Shown here: in pieces, positions 14,762-22,880 of the stretch | How the letters are laid out: each line of letters opens with the position of its first letter | Position numbering within the stretch: the stretch's first letter is position 1 | Source of the DNA: UBA1372 sp964496075 | Lineage (GTDB): Bacteria; Patescibacteriota; Microgenomatia; UBA12405 | Direction of reading: 5' to 3' | NCBI GenBank assembly: GCA_964496075.1 | Contig: CAZBXB010000004.1 | Coordinates: 1 to 32,048, forward strand | DNA length: 32,048 nucleotides | The notes under the pieces: model-generated | The model's database searches: none | Seen by the model: the letters and a program-made list of their open reading frames with translations, nothing else | Told to the model about the DNA's origin: nothing | Made by a program: the position numbers and the translations under genes

Positions 14762-14766
14762 GATAT

Positions 14767-15699
14767 ATGGACAAAGTTAGAGATGTAGAAGTTCTAAAAC
14801 GAAGATTTTTGGAACATTTGGAGATTGGACAAAACTGTTCAAAGTTAACTATAAGAAACTATGATCATTACTTGAGTGTTTTAATTGATTTTTTAAAAGT
14901 TGAACTGAAAAAAGACGTGACCGATATTGGTGATATTAATTTGGAAACTGTCAGAAAGTTCAGGCTATTTTTGAATAATCAAGACAAAAAGATCGTAACT
15001 CAGGGATATTATGTAATATGCTTGAGGTCTTTTTTGAAATGGATGATAAAGCAGGATTATAAAAAGATATTGCAACCGGAAAAAATTGATGTACCCAAAT
15101 CTAAATCTATATCTTTAAAGTTTTTGGATAACGACCAGATGGAAAGACTTTTAAATCAGCCTATTTTGTCGACAAAAGGAGGTTTAAGAGACAGGTGTAT
15201 CTTGGAGCTATTGTTTTCGACAGGCTTGCGGGTGTCGGAATTAGTATCACTAGATAAAGACAAAATTAACCTAAAAACACGTGAATTTGGTATTGTCGGT
15301 AAGGGTGGTAAGTCGAGGGTGGTATTTATTAGTAAGCGGGCGGCTAGCCTATTGGACAGATATCTAAGAAGCAGAGTTGATTACTATAATCCCCTATTTA
15401 TCAGATATTCCGGAAAGGTTGAAGTTTCTGCCGGTGGTCAATCAATGAGATTAACGGTCAGATCAGTCCAAAGAATTGTTAAGAAATATGTAAAAAAGGC
15501 AAAATTACCAGTTGATGCCACGCCCCACACTTTAAGACACTCGATGGCTACCGACCTATTGAGATCAGGAGCTGACTTAAGATCAGTCCAAGAAATGTTA
15601 GGTCACAAAAATATAGCGACAACACAAGTTTATACCCATGTAACCGATAAAAGACTAAGGGAGGTACATGAGAAGTTTCATAGTGGAAATAAAAGGTAA
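14767..15699 (+). CDS. Tyrosine recombinase, XerC/XerD-like
   Basis: The protein has an N-terminal SAM-like core-binding domain (about 8-95) and a C-terminal catalytic domain. All six catalytic residues are visible: Arg155 (STGLRVSEL), Lys182 (GKGGKSR), His254 and Arg257 (HTLRH), His280 (MLGHKN) and the nucleophile Tyr289 (QVYTHV). The length of 310 residues and the HTLRHSMATDLLRSGADLRSVQEMLGH block are those of Xer recombinases that resolve chromosome dimers. An integrase of a mobile element is less likely, because no cargo, attachment-site duplication or phage gene adjoins it. It stands alone, with an 822-nt gene-free region before it and a 223-nt spacer after it, convergent with gyrA. I could not identify a dif site. 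Confidence 0.9.
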   Translation: MDKVRDVEVLKRRFLEHLEIGQNCSKLTIRNYDHYLSVLIDFLKVELKKDVTDIGDINLETVRKFRLFLNNQDKKIVTQGYYVICLRSFLKWMIKQDYKKILQPEKIDVPKSKSISLKFLDNDQMERLLNQPILSTKGGLRDRCILELLFSTGLRVSELVSLDKDKINLKTREFGIVGKGGKSRVVFISKRAASLLDRYLRSRVDYYNPLFIRYSGKVEVSAGGQSMRLTVRSVQRIVKKYVKKAKLPVDATPHTLRHSMATDLLRSGADLRSVQEMLGHKNIATTQVYTHVTDKRLREVHEKFHSGNKR

Positions 15700-15739
15700 G
15701 AAGTAAACTATCCTATATAAAAACACAGATGTATCTTAT

Positions 15740-15757
15740 AATTTTTGACTCCCCTAC
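15740..15757. repeat. 18-nt repeat shared with the pth coding region
   Basis: AATTTTTGACTCCCCTAC here is identical to 29481-29498 inside pth, and the next three bases differ at one position only. This copy lies in the 223-nt spacer between the recombinase and gyrA. I see no other feature in that spacer. Confidence 0.6.
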
Positions 15758-15922
15758 TCCATTTGTGTCAGCCGATAAACAAATTGTGCGTACTTGGTAT
15801 GTTTACTAAATCTGATCAAAATACCACCTATTTTACCGTATATAACAAAATTGTACCTAATGTTGTCAGATGATAAATAGAACTGCCAAAAACGAGCTAG
15901 TTGTTAAGTTGGTCTTATATAC

Positions 15923-18574
15923 TTACTTATTCTGATGAGTGCCTTTTGACTCTTCCGGGTCAGGATTTTCTTTTTGAGTGACAGTCATAGTAGACAGTCT
16001 ATCAGAATTGGTCTTAAATCTCATTAAAATGACACCTTTAGTATTTCGGTTTAGTCGAGGAATGTTTTTAAGCGGCATTTTGATAGTGACACCCTTTTTT
16101 GAAACGAAAATAACAAAATTATTATTTTGAGTGATGGTCTGAGCATCACTGACTTTACCAGTCTTATCGGATATATTACTCACTTTAACTCCGAAGCCAC
16201 CTCTTTTTTGAAGAGGATACTGGAAGATGTTTGTTCTCTTACCGAGACCGTTTTCGGTAGCCACCAGAAGGTCACAAAAGGTTTTGCTATTGTATTTGTC
16301 GGCAATTGTTTGCTGGTCGACCATATTTAGGCTGACTACAAAGTCGTCCGGCTTAAGGTTTATACCTCTAACGCCCTTGGTGTTTCTGCCCATGGGCCTA
16401 ATATCGGTTTCTTGAAAACGGATACATTTGCCGTTTTGGGTAACAATAAAGATTTCGTCCTTGCCTGAGGTAGCTTTGGCCCAACAGAGTTGATCATCCG
16501 GGTCGAGATTGATGGCAATTAGGCCTGATTGTCTGATGTTTTTGAATTTTGATAGACTGGTTTTTTTGACGACACCTTTGTGGGTGGCCAAAAGGATAAA
16601 CTTATCTTTGGAGTTATTTTTCTGAGACAGAACGGCCTGGACTTGTTCGCCTTGCTTGATATCAATGATATTGATGACTGCCTGTCCCTTTGATTGGCGA
16701 CTGCTTTCTTCAAACTCCCAGACTTTGCTTCTAAAAACGCGACCTTGATTGGTAAAAAAGAGAAGGGTGTCATGATTGTTAACCGACAGAATGATATCGA
16801 TTTCATCTTCTTCTTTTGTAGTCATACCAACAACACCTTTACCGCCTCGTCTTTGAGTATGATAGGTCTCTTTGGGTACTTTTTTGATATAACCTGTCTT
16901 GGTAAGAGTTACTAAAACGGGAATATTGGCAACTAAATCTTCTTCATTAAACTGTCCCAACTCTCTGGTGTAAATTTTGGTTAACCTATCGTCTTTGTAG
17001 TTATCCAAAAGATAGTTGTTTTCCTGTTTTAAAATAGAAATCATTTTAGCAGGATTAGTAATTATGGCGGTAAGATCTTTAATAATCTTTTTGATTTGGT
17101 CATATTCATCTTCAATTTTTTGAACCTCAAGAGCAGCTAATCTTCGAAGTTGCATTTCTAAAATGGCGTTGGCCTGAATATCGGTTAAGCTAAACTTTTT
17201 GATTAGGTTTGCTCTAGCGTCGTCGACAGTTTTTGATTTTTTGATGGTGGCAATGACTTCATCCAGATTTGCCAGGGCAATTTTGAGGCCTTCTAGGATA
17301 TGTGATCTTAAGGAGGAAGCTTTAAGATCGTAAATAGTACGCCTTCTGATAATATCTTGCCTGTGTCTTAAGAAATATAGAAGCATTTGGCGCAAAGTTA
17401 GGGTTTGGGGTCGGCCATCAACAAGAGCAATAATATTACCACTATAAGAAGTTTGTAAGGGTGTAAATTTGTAGATTTTGTTGAGAGTGGACTTAGGACG
17501 ACTGGCTTTCTTAAGCTCGATGACAACCCGGATACCTTTTCGATCTGACTCGTCTCTGAGATCAGAAATTCCTTTGATTTTCTTGCTTCGAACTAGATCG
17601 GCTATTTTAAGGACTAGATCGGCCTTATTAACCTGGTATGGAATTTCAGTAATGATAATTGACTGTCTACCTCTTTTGTTTTCTTCGATTTTGGCCTTAC
17701 CTCGGATAATAAACTTACCTCGACCGGTCTTGTACATTTCGGCTATACCGTTTTTACCATAAATTTCTCCAGCTGTGGGAAAATCCGGTCCTTGGATAAA
17801 TTGTAAAAAGTCTTCAACTGGTAGACTGGATTCTAGTTTGAATTTTTGGCTTTGAAGAGCGTAAATGTCTTTGTAGACAATATCCATGGTGGTTACTTTC
17901 TTATTTTTAATTAGGTTTTCAATGGTATGGCCATTTTCTTCTTTTTCTAATTGACAGTTTTCAAGTAAATGATTGATGGCCTGACAAACTTCAGTTAAGT
18001 TGTGGGGGGGGATTTTAGTAGCCATACCAACAGCGATGCCATCAGCTCCATTTAGTAAAAGATTTGGAATTTTTGAAGGTAAGACAGTTGGCTCGTCAAT
18101 GGTGCCATCAAAGTTTGGCATCATGTCGACAGTTTCTTTGTTGATGTCAGAAATAAGTTCGGAAGCAATCTTACTAGTTTTGGCTTCGGTGTACCTCATG
18201 GCGGCCGGTGGATCATTATCAATTGAGCCAAAGTTTCCTTGACCTTTAATAAGGGGATATCTTAGGGAGAAAGATTGAGCCATTCTGACCATGGCCATGT
18301 AAACAGAGGCATCACCGTGAGGGTGGTATTTACCTAAGACTTCACCGACAATTTTGGCTGATTTACTGAACCTGGCTTTGTGAGTTAGGCCCATTTGGTT
18401 GGCAGCAAAGATGATTCTTCGGTGAACCGGCTTAAGACCGTCTCGGACATCAGGCAGGGCTCTGCTGACAATAACGCTCATAGCATAATCCAGATAGGAT
18501 TTTTCCATTTCGTCAACAATACCGACCGTTATGATTTTGCCTGCACTAGTATTTTTTATTTGTTTATCGTCCAT
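15923..18574 (-). CDS. gyrA: DNA gyrase subunit A
   Basis: GyrA is the DNA-cleaving subunit of gyrase, which adds negative supercoils with GyrB. The breakage-reunion domain holds the catalytic Tyr128 (AAMRYTEAK). The C-terminal beta-pinwheel carries a perfect GyrA box QRRGGKG (574-580), which identifies gyrase and not topoisomerase IV. At the quinolone-binding region the sequence is YHPHGDASVYM: the positions equal to E. coli Ser83 and Asp87 are Ala89 and Met93. Around residues 207-250 a Lys/Glu-rich stretch makes the region before PGPDFPTAGEI (here QGPDFPTAGEI) longer than in E. coli. The 883-residue length is typical. The ATG lies 2 nt after the gyrB stop, so the two form an operon. Confidence 0.96.
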   Translation of the reverse strand: MDDKQIKNTSAGKIITVGIVDEMEKSYLDYAMSVIVSRALPDVRDGLKPVHRRIIFAANQMGLTHKARFSKSAKIVGEVLGKYHPHGDASVYMAMVRMAQSFSLRYPLIKGQGNFGSIDNDPPAAMRYTEAKTSKIASELISDINKETVDMMPNFDGTIDEPTVLPSKIPNLLLNGADGIAVGMATKIPPHNLTEVCQAINHLLENCQLEKEENGHTIENLIKNKKVTTMDIVYKDIYALQSQKFKLESSLPVEDFLQFIQGPDFPTAGEIYGKNGIAEMYKTGRGKFIIRGKAKIEENKRGRQSIIITEIPYQVNKADLVLKIADLVRSKKIKGISDLRDESDRKGIRVVIELKKASRPKSTLNKIYKFTPLQTSYSGNIIALVDGRPQTLTLRQMLLYFLRHRQDIIRRRTIYDLKASSLRSHILEGLKIALANLDEVIATIKKSKTVDDARANLIKKFSLTDIQANAILEMQLRRLAALEVQKIEDEYDQIKKIIKDLTAIITNPAKMISILKQENNYLLDNYKDDRLTKIYTRELGQFNEEDLVANIPVLVTLTKTGYIKKVPKETYHTQRRGGKGVVGMTTKEEDEIDIILSVNNHDTLLFFTNQGRVFRSKVWEFEESSRQSKGQAVINIIDIKQGEQVQAVLSQKNNSKDKFILLATHKGVVKKTSLSKFKNIRQSGLIAINLDPDDQLCWAKATSGKDEIFIVTQNGKCIRFQETDIRPMGRNTKGVRGINLKPDDFVVSLNMVDQQTIADKYNSKTFCDLLVATENGLGKRTNIFQYPLQKRGGFGVKVSNISDKTGKVSDAQTITQNNNFVIFVSKKGVTIKMPLKNIPRLNRNTKGVILMRFKTNSDRLSTMTVTQKENPDPEESKGTHQNK

Positions 18575-18576
18575 GT

Positions 18577-20946
18577 TTATATATCTAATTGGGCTAAGTG
18601 GGCATGAGTAGTAATAAATTTGCGCCTGGGTGGTACTTCTGAACCCATAAGAGTCCTAAAGGTTTCATCGGCCTTAACTCCGTCTTTGATGGTGATTTGT
18701 TTTAAAAGTCTAGTTTGTGGGTTCATGGTAGTGTCCCAAAGTTGCTGAGGATTCATTTCTCCTAAGCCCTTATATCTTTGAAGATCAATTTTTTTTGTAG
18801 GATCGAGGCTTTTGACGTAAGCTTCTTTATCTTCTTCGGTATAAACATATTTGGTAAGTTTGCCTTGTTTAATTTTAAATAGAGGTGGCATAGCAATATA
18901 GACATGGCCACCTTTGATGGTGGTGGGAAGATGTCTGTACAAAAAGGTTAAAAGCAGGGTGGAGATATGAGCACCATCGACGTCAGCGTCTGACATAATA
19001 ATAATACGATGGTATCGAAGTTTGGCCGGGTCGGCAGTGTCACCTATACCCATACCAAGGGCTATAATAAAATCTTTTAGTTTACTGGAATTGACGATTT
19101 TGTCCAATCTCATGTCTTCGGTATTAATAGCCTTACCCCAGAGAGGCAAAATAGCTTGATATTTCCTATCTCTACCCTGTTTGGCACTATTGTGAACAAA
19201 TACTCCTGAGCTTAGAGCGAAGTTGTGATATTTAGGTACTTCAATATCATAAACGTCTATTTTTTTATTAAGAACAGTTATTTTTTTACCAAGACGGGAG
19301 AGTTGCTTTCTAAACGGCATAAGTGAATTGTCAGATGTTAAATTTTTTGCTTGTGAATAAGTTCCATTTCGAAGCATAAAACGGTGATTGGGTGTGCAAA
19401 TAATGTTTTGGCCATTATCAAGCGTGATTTTGATGACGGAAGTATTAGTTTTTGTTTTACGAGGATTTTTGATAGGTGAAATACAGACAGAACCTTGTTT
19501 GTTTACCGAATAACAATAGTTTTGTTTACCATCTTTGGCTTCTTTAACTAGTTGCTTAAAGTTAAGATTACGACCATCAGTTAGGGCAACTTTTGTATCC
19601 CCAGAAAAACAGCCACCGGCTGAATCTCCTTCGACAATGAATATTTCGCTTTTGGCAGGGTCTTTTGATTGACAATCGGCCAGCTTACCGGGTAAGCCCA
19701 GAGAATCAAAACTGCCTTTGCGCATGATGGCATCTTTGGCGGCTTTGGCGGCTTTTCTGATCCTGATAGCTAGAAGAGTTTTACCGACGACAATTTTGGC
19801 AACATTGGGGTTTTCACCAAGATAGGTATCGAGTTCGTCTTTAACAATTTTACTAACAATCGGATAAACTTCGCTATTGCCCAGCTTGCTTTTGGTCTGA
19901 CCTTCAAATTGGAGCTCACGACTTGGAATCTTTAAGGAAATGACAGCAGTCAGGCCTTGTCTGGTATCTTCGCCGGTAATCTTGTCGTCTTTGGCTTTGA
20001 TTAATTCATTTTTAACAGCATAATCTTTGATACTTCGGGTAAGGGCGGCTTTAAAACCCGATAAGTGAGTACCACCCTCAACAGTGTTGATAATATTGAC
20101 GTAGCTGGGAGTATTTTCCTTAAGAGAATCATTATATTGAAGAGCGACTTCGATTTCGATACCGTCTTTGGGCGATTGGCCTTTTAGATAAATTGGATCA
20201 TGGAGGACCTTTTTGGTTTTGTTGAGGTTTTTGATTAGCGAAACAATACCACCTTCAAAATAAAGGTGTCTTTGGCTATTATCTCTTTGATCGTAAAAAT
20301 GGAAATAGATTTTGCTGGTAAGGTAGGCTCTATCTTTAAGGGATCGAAGTATGATTTTTTTGTCAAAAATAATATATTCCTTAAAAATTTCAGGATCGGG
20401 CCTGAAGGTAACCGAAGTACCGTCAACGGATTTTGGAATGATTTTTTCCAGGCCGTCGATTTTACTGGAGTCAATTCGAGTAAGCTTGGTGACAACTTTT
20501 CCTTGCGAGAATTCCATAAAGTGGATTTTGTTATCACGTCTGACTTCAATTTGAAATTGGCTGGATAAAGCGTTGACACAAGCAGCACCGACTCCATGAA
20601 GACCACCGGAAATTTTATAAGCCTGACCTTCAAACTTACCACCGGAATGAAGAGTAGTTAAGATAACTTCGACAGCTGGTTTTTTGTATTTGGGCATGAT
20701 GTCTATAGGAAAACCCCTGCCATCGTCGGAAACAGTAACTGAGTTATCCGGATGAATGATAACCCAGATGTTTTTGGCATATCCGGCCAGAGCTTCATCA
20801 ATGGAATTGTCGATGATTTCGGTAATGCAATGATGAAGTCCTTTATCGTCGGTAGAGCCTATGTACATAGCCGGTCTTTTTCGAACCGGCTGAAGTCCTT
20901 CTAAAACAATTATTTGTTCGCTGGTATATTTAATATCTTTTGACAT
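18577..20946 (-). CDS. gyrB: DNA gyrase subunit B, interrupted by an in-frame intein
   Basis: GyrB is the ATPase subunit of gyrase. The GHKL ATPase part starts QIIVLEGLQPVRKRPAMYIG and includes DNSIDEALAGY, DDGRGFPID and SGGLHGVGAACVNALS. The TOPRIM domain begins at FIVEGDSAGG and continues after the intein as SAKQGRDRKYQAILPLWGK, with the later ADVDGAHI metal site. The C-terminal part ends RRKFITTHAHLAQLDI. The 789-residue precursor includes a 141-residue intein at residues 446-586, leaving a normal 648-residue mature protein. Without splicing the TOPRIM core would be split, so gyrase activity depends on it. The gene opens the gyrB-gyrA operon, behind a likely promoter at 20958-20985. Confidence 0.96.
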   Translation of the reverse strand: MSKDIKYTSEQIIVLEGLQPVRKRPAMYIGSTDDKGLHHCITEIIDNSIDEALAGYAKNIWVIIHPDNSVTVSDDGRGFPIDIMPKYKKPAVEVILTTLHSGGKFEGQAYKISGGLHGVGAACVNALSSQFQIEVRRDNKIHFMEFSQGKVVTKLTRIDSSKIDGLEKIIPKSVDGTSVTFRPDPEIFKEYIIFDKKIILRSLKDRAYLTSKIYFHFYDQRDNSQRHLYFEGGIVSLIKNLNKTKKVLHDPIYLKGQSPKDGIEIEVALQYNDSLKENTPSYVNIINTVEGGTHLSGFKAALTRSIKDYAVKNELIKAKDDKITGEDTRQGLTAVISLKIPSRELQFEGQTKSKLGNSEVYPIVSKIVKDELDTYLGENPNVAKIVVGKTLLAIRIRKAAKAAKDAIMRKGSFDSLGLPGKLADCQSKDPAKSEIFIVEGDSAGGCFSGDTKVALTDGRNLNFKQLVKEAKDGKQNYCYSVNKQGSVCISPIKNPRKTKTNTSVIKITLDNGQNIICTPNHRFMLRNGTYSQAKNLTSDNSLMPFRKQLSRLGKKITVLNKKIDVYDIEVPKYHNFALSSGVFVHNSAKQGRDRKYQAILPLWGKAINTEDMRLDKIVNSSKLKDFIIALGMGIGDTADPAKLRYHRIIIMSDADVDGAHISTLLLTFLYRHLPTTIKGGHVYIAMPPLFKIKQGKLTKYVYTEEDKEAYVKSLDPTKKIDLQRYKGLGEMNPQQLWDTTMNPQTRLLKQITIKDGVKADETFRTLMGSEVPPRRKFITTHAHLAQLDI
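19189..19611 (-). mobile_element. Mini-intein in GyrB (no homing endonuclease)
   Basis: The 141-residue insert splits EGDSAGG from SAKQGRD in the TOPRIM domain. Splicing motifs are complete: block A CFSGDTKVAL with nucleophile Cys1; block B CTPNHRF (residues 72-78); block F VYDIEVPKYHNFAL (120-133); block G GVFVHN with penultimate His140 and terminal Asn141; and Ser as the +1 extein residue. Only about 40 residues separate blocks B and F, and no LAGLIDADG or HNH motif is present. The element can therefore splice but cannot home by itself. The extein sequence is exactly restored by removal. Confidence 0.95.
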
Positions 20947-20957
20947 GTAGTGTTTAC

Positions 20958-20985
20958 TTTATAGGTTTAAAAATTTAGTTGACAA
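20958..20985 (-). promoter_or_regulatory. Sigma70-type promoter for gyrB-gyrA
   Basis: On the minus strand TTGTCA (20980-20985) and TATAAA (20958-20963) are separated by 16 nt, each one base off consensus. The -10 ends 11 nt before the gyrB ATG, so the leader would be about 5 nt long. No Shine-Dalgarno sequence is visible. Confidence 0.5.
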
Positions 20986-21113
20986 CAAAGACAATCAATA
21001 TATTTGGTGTATATATCATTTTAGCAGGCTTAAAATAGCTTTACAAGAGATATTTATGCCGTATTTGTAGGATGAATTTGTGGCCTGTTGAAGTAGTATA
21101 ATTATTGCCTATC

Positions 21114-21653
21114 TTAAGCTCTTTTTATTTGCGAAATTGCCTGATAAGATATAATTGAAGTGGCGATTAGGGTATTTAGAGACTTGTTAATACCATACAT
21201 AGGTATTTCAACTATTAGATCGGACATATTAATAATATTTTGACTGACTCCGGTCGATTCATTGCCGGCTATTATGGCCATAGGCGCTTTATATTTGGCT
21301 TTATTATATGGGATACTTTTTTTGCTAAGTTCACAGCTGATAATTTGATAGCCTTTAGCTTTTAAAGACTTAATACAATCAAGACTATTGTCAAAGTGTT
21401 GCCAGGTGGTCCATTTCCAGGTGCCAATAGATGAGCGGTGAATTTTAATATTGGGTGGAGTCACAAGTGGTCCGCATAGATAAATGCTTTCGGCAGCTAT
21501 AGCATCAGCTAAACGGAAGAAGGAGCCAATATTGTAAGTATCAAGGACATTGTCCAAAACAAGAACGACAGGATTTCTTTTAATTAACTTTTGTCTCTTG
21601 GAAGCGACGCCAGACCGGCTTCGTCTGATTTGGTGAGCATTAAGCTTATCCAT
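21114..21653 (-). CDS. SpoU/TrmH-family RNA 2'-O-methyltransferase
   Basis: The SPOUT-fold enzyme uses S-adenosylmethionine to methylate ribose 2'-OH in tRNA or rRNA. The three SpoU motifs are visible in order: motif 1 NIGSFFRLADAIAAE (about 41-55; family NxGAIxRTA), motif 2 IIAGNESTGVS (about 128-138; family GxExxG) and motif 3 VEIPMYGINKSLNTLIATSII (148-168; family IPMxGxxxSLNVSVAxxI). The 179-residue length fits a stand-alone catalytic domain with a short basic N-terminus (RRSRSGVASKRQK) that may bind RNA. The substrate cannot be assigned. It lies 3 nt after the thioredoxin-like gene. Confidence 0.87.
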   Translation of the reverse strand: MDKLNAHQIRRSRSGVASKRQKLIKRNPVVLVLDNVLDTYNIGSFFRLADAIAAESIYLCGPLVTPPNIKIHRSSIGTWKWTTWQHFDNSLDCIKSLKAKGYQIISCELSKKSIPYNKAKYKAPMAIIAGNESTGVSQNIINMSDLIVEIPMYGINKSLNTLIATSIISYQAISQIKRA

Positions 21654-21656
21654 AGA

Positions 21657-22634
21657 TTAGCAACCACCGGCACTGGGGGCGGCTGTTTCAGCCCCGGTTT
21701 CAAGGGTGGTCTTACATTCTTTGGGCTGTTTTGAAAAGATGGAGCAAACGGCTTGCTTTAGACCTTCAGGAGTACGGTAGTTGGCTTGGGTGATATTGAC
21801 GCTATTGATACCAAGAACGGCACTACCGTCTTGAGCATAAGCCTCTTCCGGTGGGATCTGAACTCCCTCTAGAATTAAGGTTGGAGAAGCGCTGGCATTG
21901 TACTTAATAGTTTGGGCAATTTCCTCTTCGATCAGCTGCTTAGCTTGATTGTTGAAACAATCAGTAATCTTGTCAGTATCCAAACCGGCCGAGCTGGCTT
22001 GATCCTGCCAACAGGTATCGGCATTTTCGGCTGTACAATTTAAATTAACATTTTCAATAAAGTTCCACCAAACTGATTTGTCTTCTGTCTGATTCCAGGC
22101 ACAGATCTCTCTGACATTTTGATTGGCTTCGACTCGACCATGGAGAGAAGCATAATAATTATCATCAATTTTCATGTATTGGCTTTCATCTTGGCAAGCA
22201 GTTAGTTGGCTGGCAATAATGGTTTGGCATTCAGCTACAGAAGCGACTTGGCCGGCATCAACGTAATCTTGACAGCGAGTTGCATCAGGTACTCTTTGTT
22301 GACAATAAGTGTCTAAATCTCCGTCAATCTTGTCAAATATGTATTGAGGTTTAATATTGGCTTTATCGCCCAAAAGATCGGCAACCGGCTTTAAAACATC
22401 TTCGATTTGGTTGCCATAAGGACAGAAACTCATAACAAAAAATTTAAGTTCTGGAGTGTCGACCTTATCGATTTCCAGACTAGTAGTAGCATTGGCGGTC
22501 GATTTGGTGCCGGCAATTTGGCCGCCTTTGTTGGCGAAAAGATAACCGGAGGCAATTGAGGTTAGTGCTAACAGGGCTAAAAAGACTAGGGCAACCGGAG
22601 TTTTGATTTTGAGATAGCTTTTGTTTTTTTGCAT
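21657..22634 (-). CDS. Membrane-anchored thioredoxin-fold protein with CPYG motif, cysteine-rich
   Basis: The 325-residue protein has one N-terminal membrane segment (about residues 12-34). The thioredoxin-like opening PELKFFVMSFCPYGNQIEDVLKPV has a CPYG motif instead of CxxC, and a cis-Pro-type stretch SASPTLILEGV occurs near 248-258. A long Cys-rich region between them has about ten cysteines, and the chain ends in GGC. This layout occurs in archaeal and CPR DsbA/GILT-like proteins, and suggests a thiol-disulfide role on the outside of the membrane. Whether it reduces, isomerises or only carries disulfides is unknown, because the second active-site Cys is missing. A ferredoxin gene lies 3 nt upstream and may be linked to its redox supply. 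Confidence 0.65.
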   Translation of the reverse strand: MQKNKSYLKIKTPVALVFLALLALTSIASGYLFANKGGQIAGTKSTANATTSLEIDKVDTPELKFFVMSFCPYGNQIEDVLKPVADLLGDKANIKPQYIFDKIDGDLDTYCQQRVPDATRCQDYVDAGQVASVAECQTIIASQLTACQDESQYMKIDDNYYASLHGRVEANQNVREICAWNQTEDKSVWWNFIENVNLNCTAENADTCWQDQASSAGLDTDKITDCFNNQAKQLIEEEIAQTIKYNASASPTLILEGVQIPPEEAYAQDGSAVLGINSVNITQANYRTPEGLKQAVCSIFSKQPKECKTTLETGAETAAPSAGGC

Positions 22635-22637
22635 TCC

Positions 22638-22841
22638 TTATTGTAAACGTATAGCGCTAACTGGGCAAGAGTCAATTGCTTGTTGAATATCATCGGTGAT
22701 CTGATCCGGCTGCTTTTTGACTTTAGCTTTGTAAGTGTTTGGATCTAACTCAAAATAATCGGGGCACAATAAGGGACAAGTGTTGCAACCGATACATTTA
22801 TCAGTATCGATAACAATTTTTTTTGTTTGAGTTTGTGGCAT
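22638..22841 (-). CDS. Small [4Fe-4S] ferredoxin
   Basis: The 67-residue protein has the single-cluster ferredoxin pattern CIGCNTCPLLCP (C-x2-C-x2-C near residues 16-22) and a C-terminal SCPVSAI that supplies the fourth ligand. An acidic middle (DYFELDP) is usual for the family. It is a soluble one-electron carrier. It heads a minus-strand unit with the thioredoxin-like and SpoU genes, spaced 3 nt from each. A TAAAAT lies 6 nt before its ATG. Its start faces the plus-strand gene at 22881 across 39 nt, so the two promoters overlap. Confidence 0.88.
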   Translation of the reverse strand: MPQTQTKKIVIDTDKCIGCNTCPLLCPDYFELDPNTYKAKVKKQPDQITDDIQQAIDSCPVSAIRLQ

Positions 22842-22847
22842 AAGTAT

Positions 22848-22853
22848 ATTTTA
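22848..22853 (-). promoter_or_regulatory. Candidate -10 element for the ferredoxin unit, leaderless
   Basis: TAAAAT on the minus strand is 6 nt from the ATG at 22841. No -35 match is visible. It lies back-to-back with the plus-strand -10 at 22869-22874. Confidence 0.4.
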
Positions 22854-22868
22854 ACAGATGAAAATATA

Positions 22869-22874
22869 TATAAT
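22869..22874 (+). promoter_or_regulatory. -10 element TATAAT for the ADP-ribosyltransferase-like gene
   Basis: TATAAT is 6 nt before ATG 22881, supporting that start over the longer frame beginning at 22827, which would run into the ferredoxin start. No -35 match is visible. Confidence 0.45.
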
Positions 22875-22880
22875 ATTGGT

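Larger units (their letters stand above)
13945..14766. other. Gene-free AT-rich region upstream of the tyrosine recombinase
   Basis: No reading frame here has coding character on either strand. The left part carries four direct repeats with TATAAT cores (14129-14219) and a perfect DnaA box (14245-14253). The middle has an imperfect 16-bp palindrome (14369-14384) and a copy of the dispersed CAATTTACAATTTT repeat (14489-14503). The right part has two hairpins (14680-14692, GCCTT/AAGGC; and 14701-14732, AAAGCAG/CTGCTTT). It is by far the longest spacer in a window where most spacers are under 30 nt. A regulatory, origin-like or recombination site, or an unrecognised RNA, are all possible. Confidence 0.5.

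Noticed and set aside
15820..15857. Possible dif site (TTTTACCGTATATAACAAAA) after the recombinase
   Set aside because: The half-sites do not match known XerC/XerD arms closely enough to claim it, and no reference for this lineage was available.
15923..20946. Topoisomerase IV (ParC/ParE) instead of gyrase
   Set aside because: A perfect GyrA box QRRGGKG is present in the C-terminal domain of the A subunit.
20979..21004. Plus-strand TTGACA near 20979 as a promoter
   Set aside because: The spacer to the nearest -10-like word is 14 nt and there is no plus-strand gene downstream.
22827..22880. Longer start of the ADP-ribosyltransferase-like gene
   Set aside because: It would overlap the ferredoxin start and include the TATAAT at 22869-22874. 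ATG 22881, 6 nt after that hexamer, is better.
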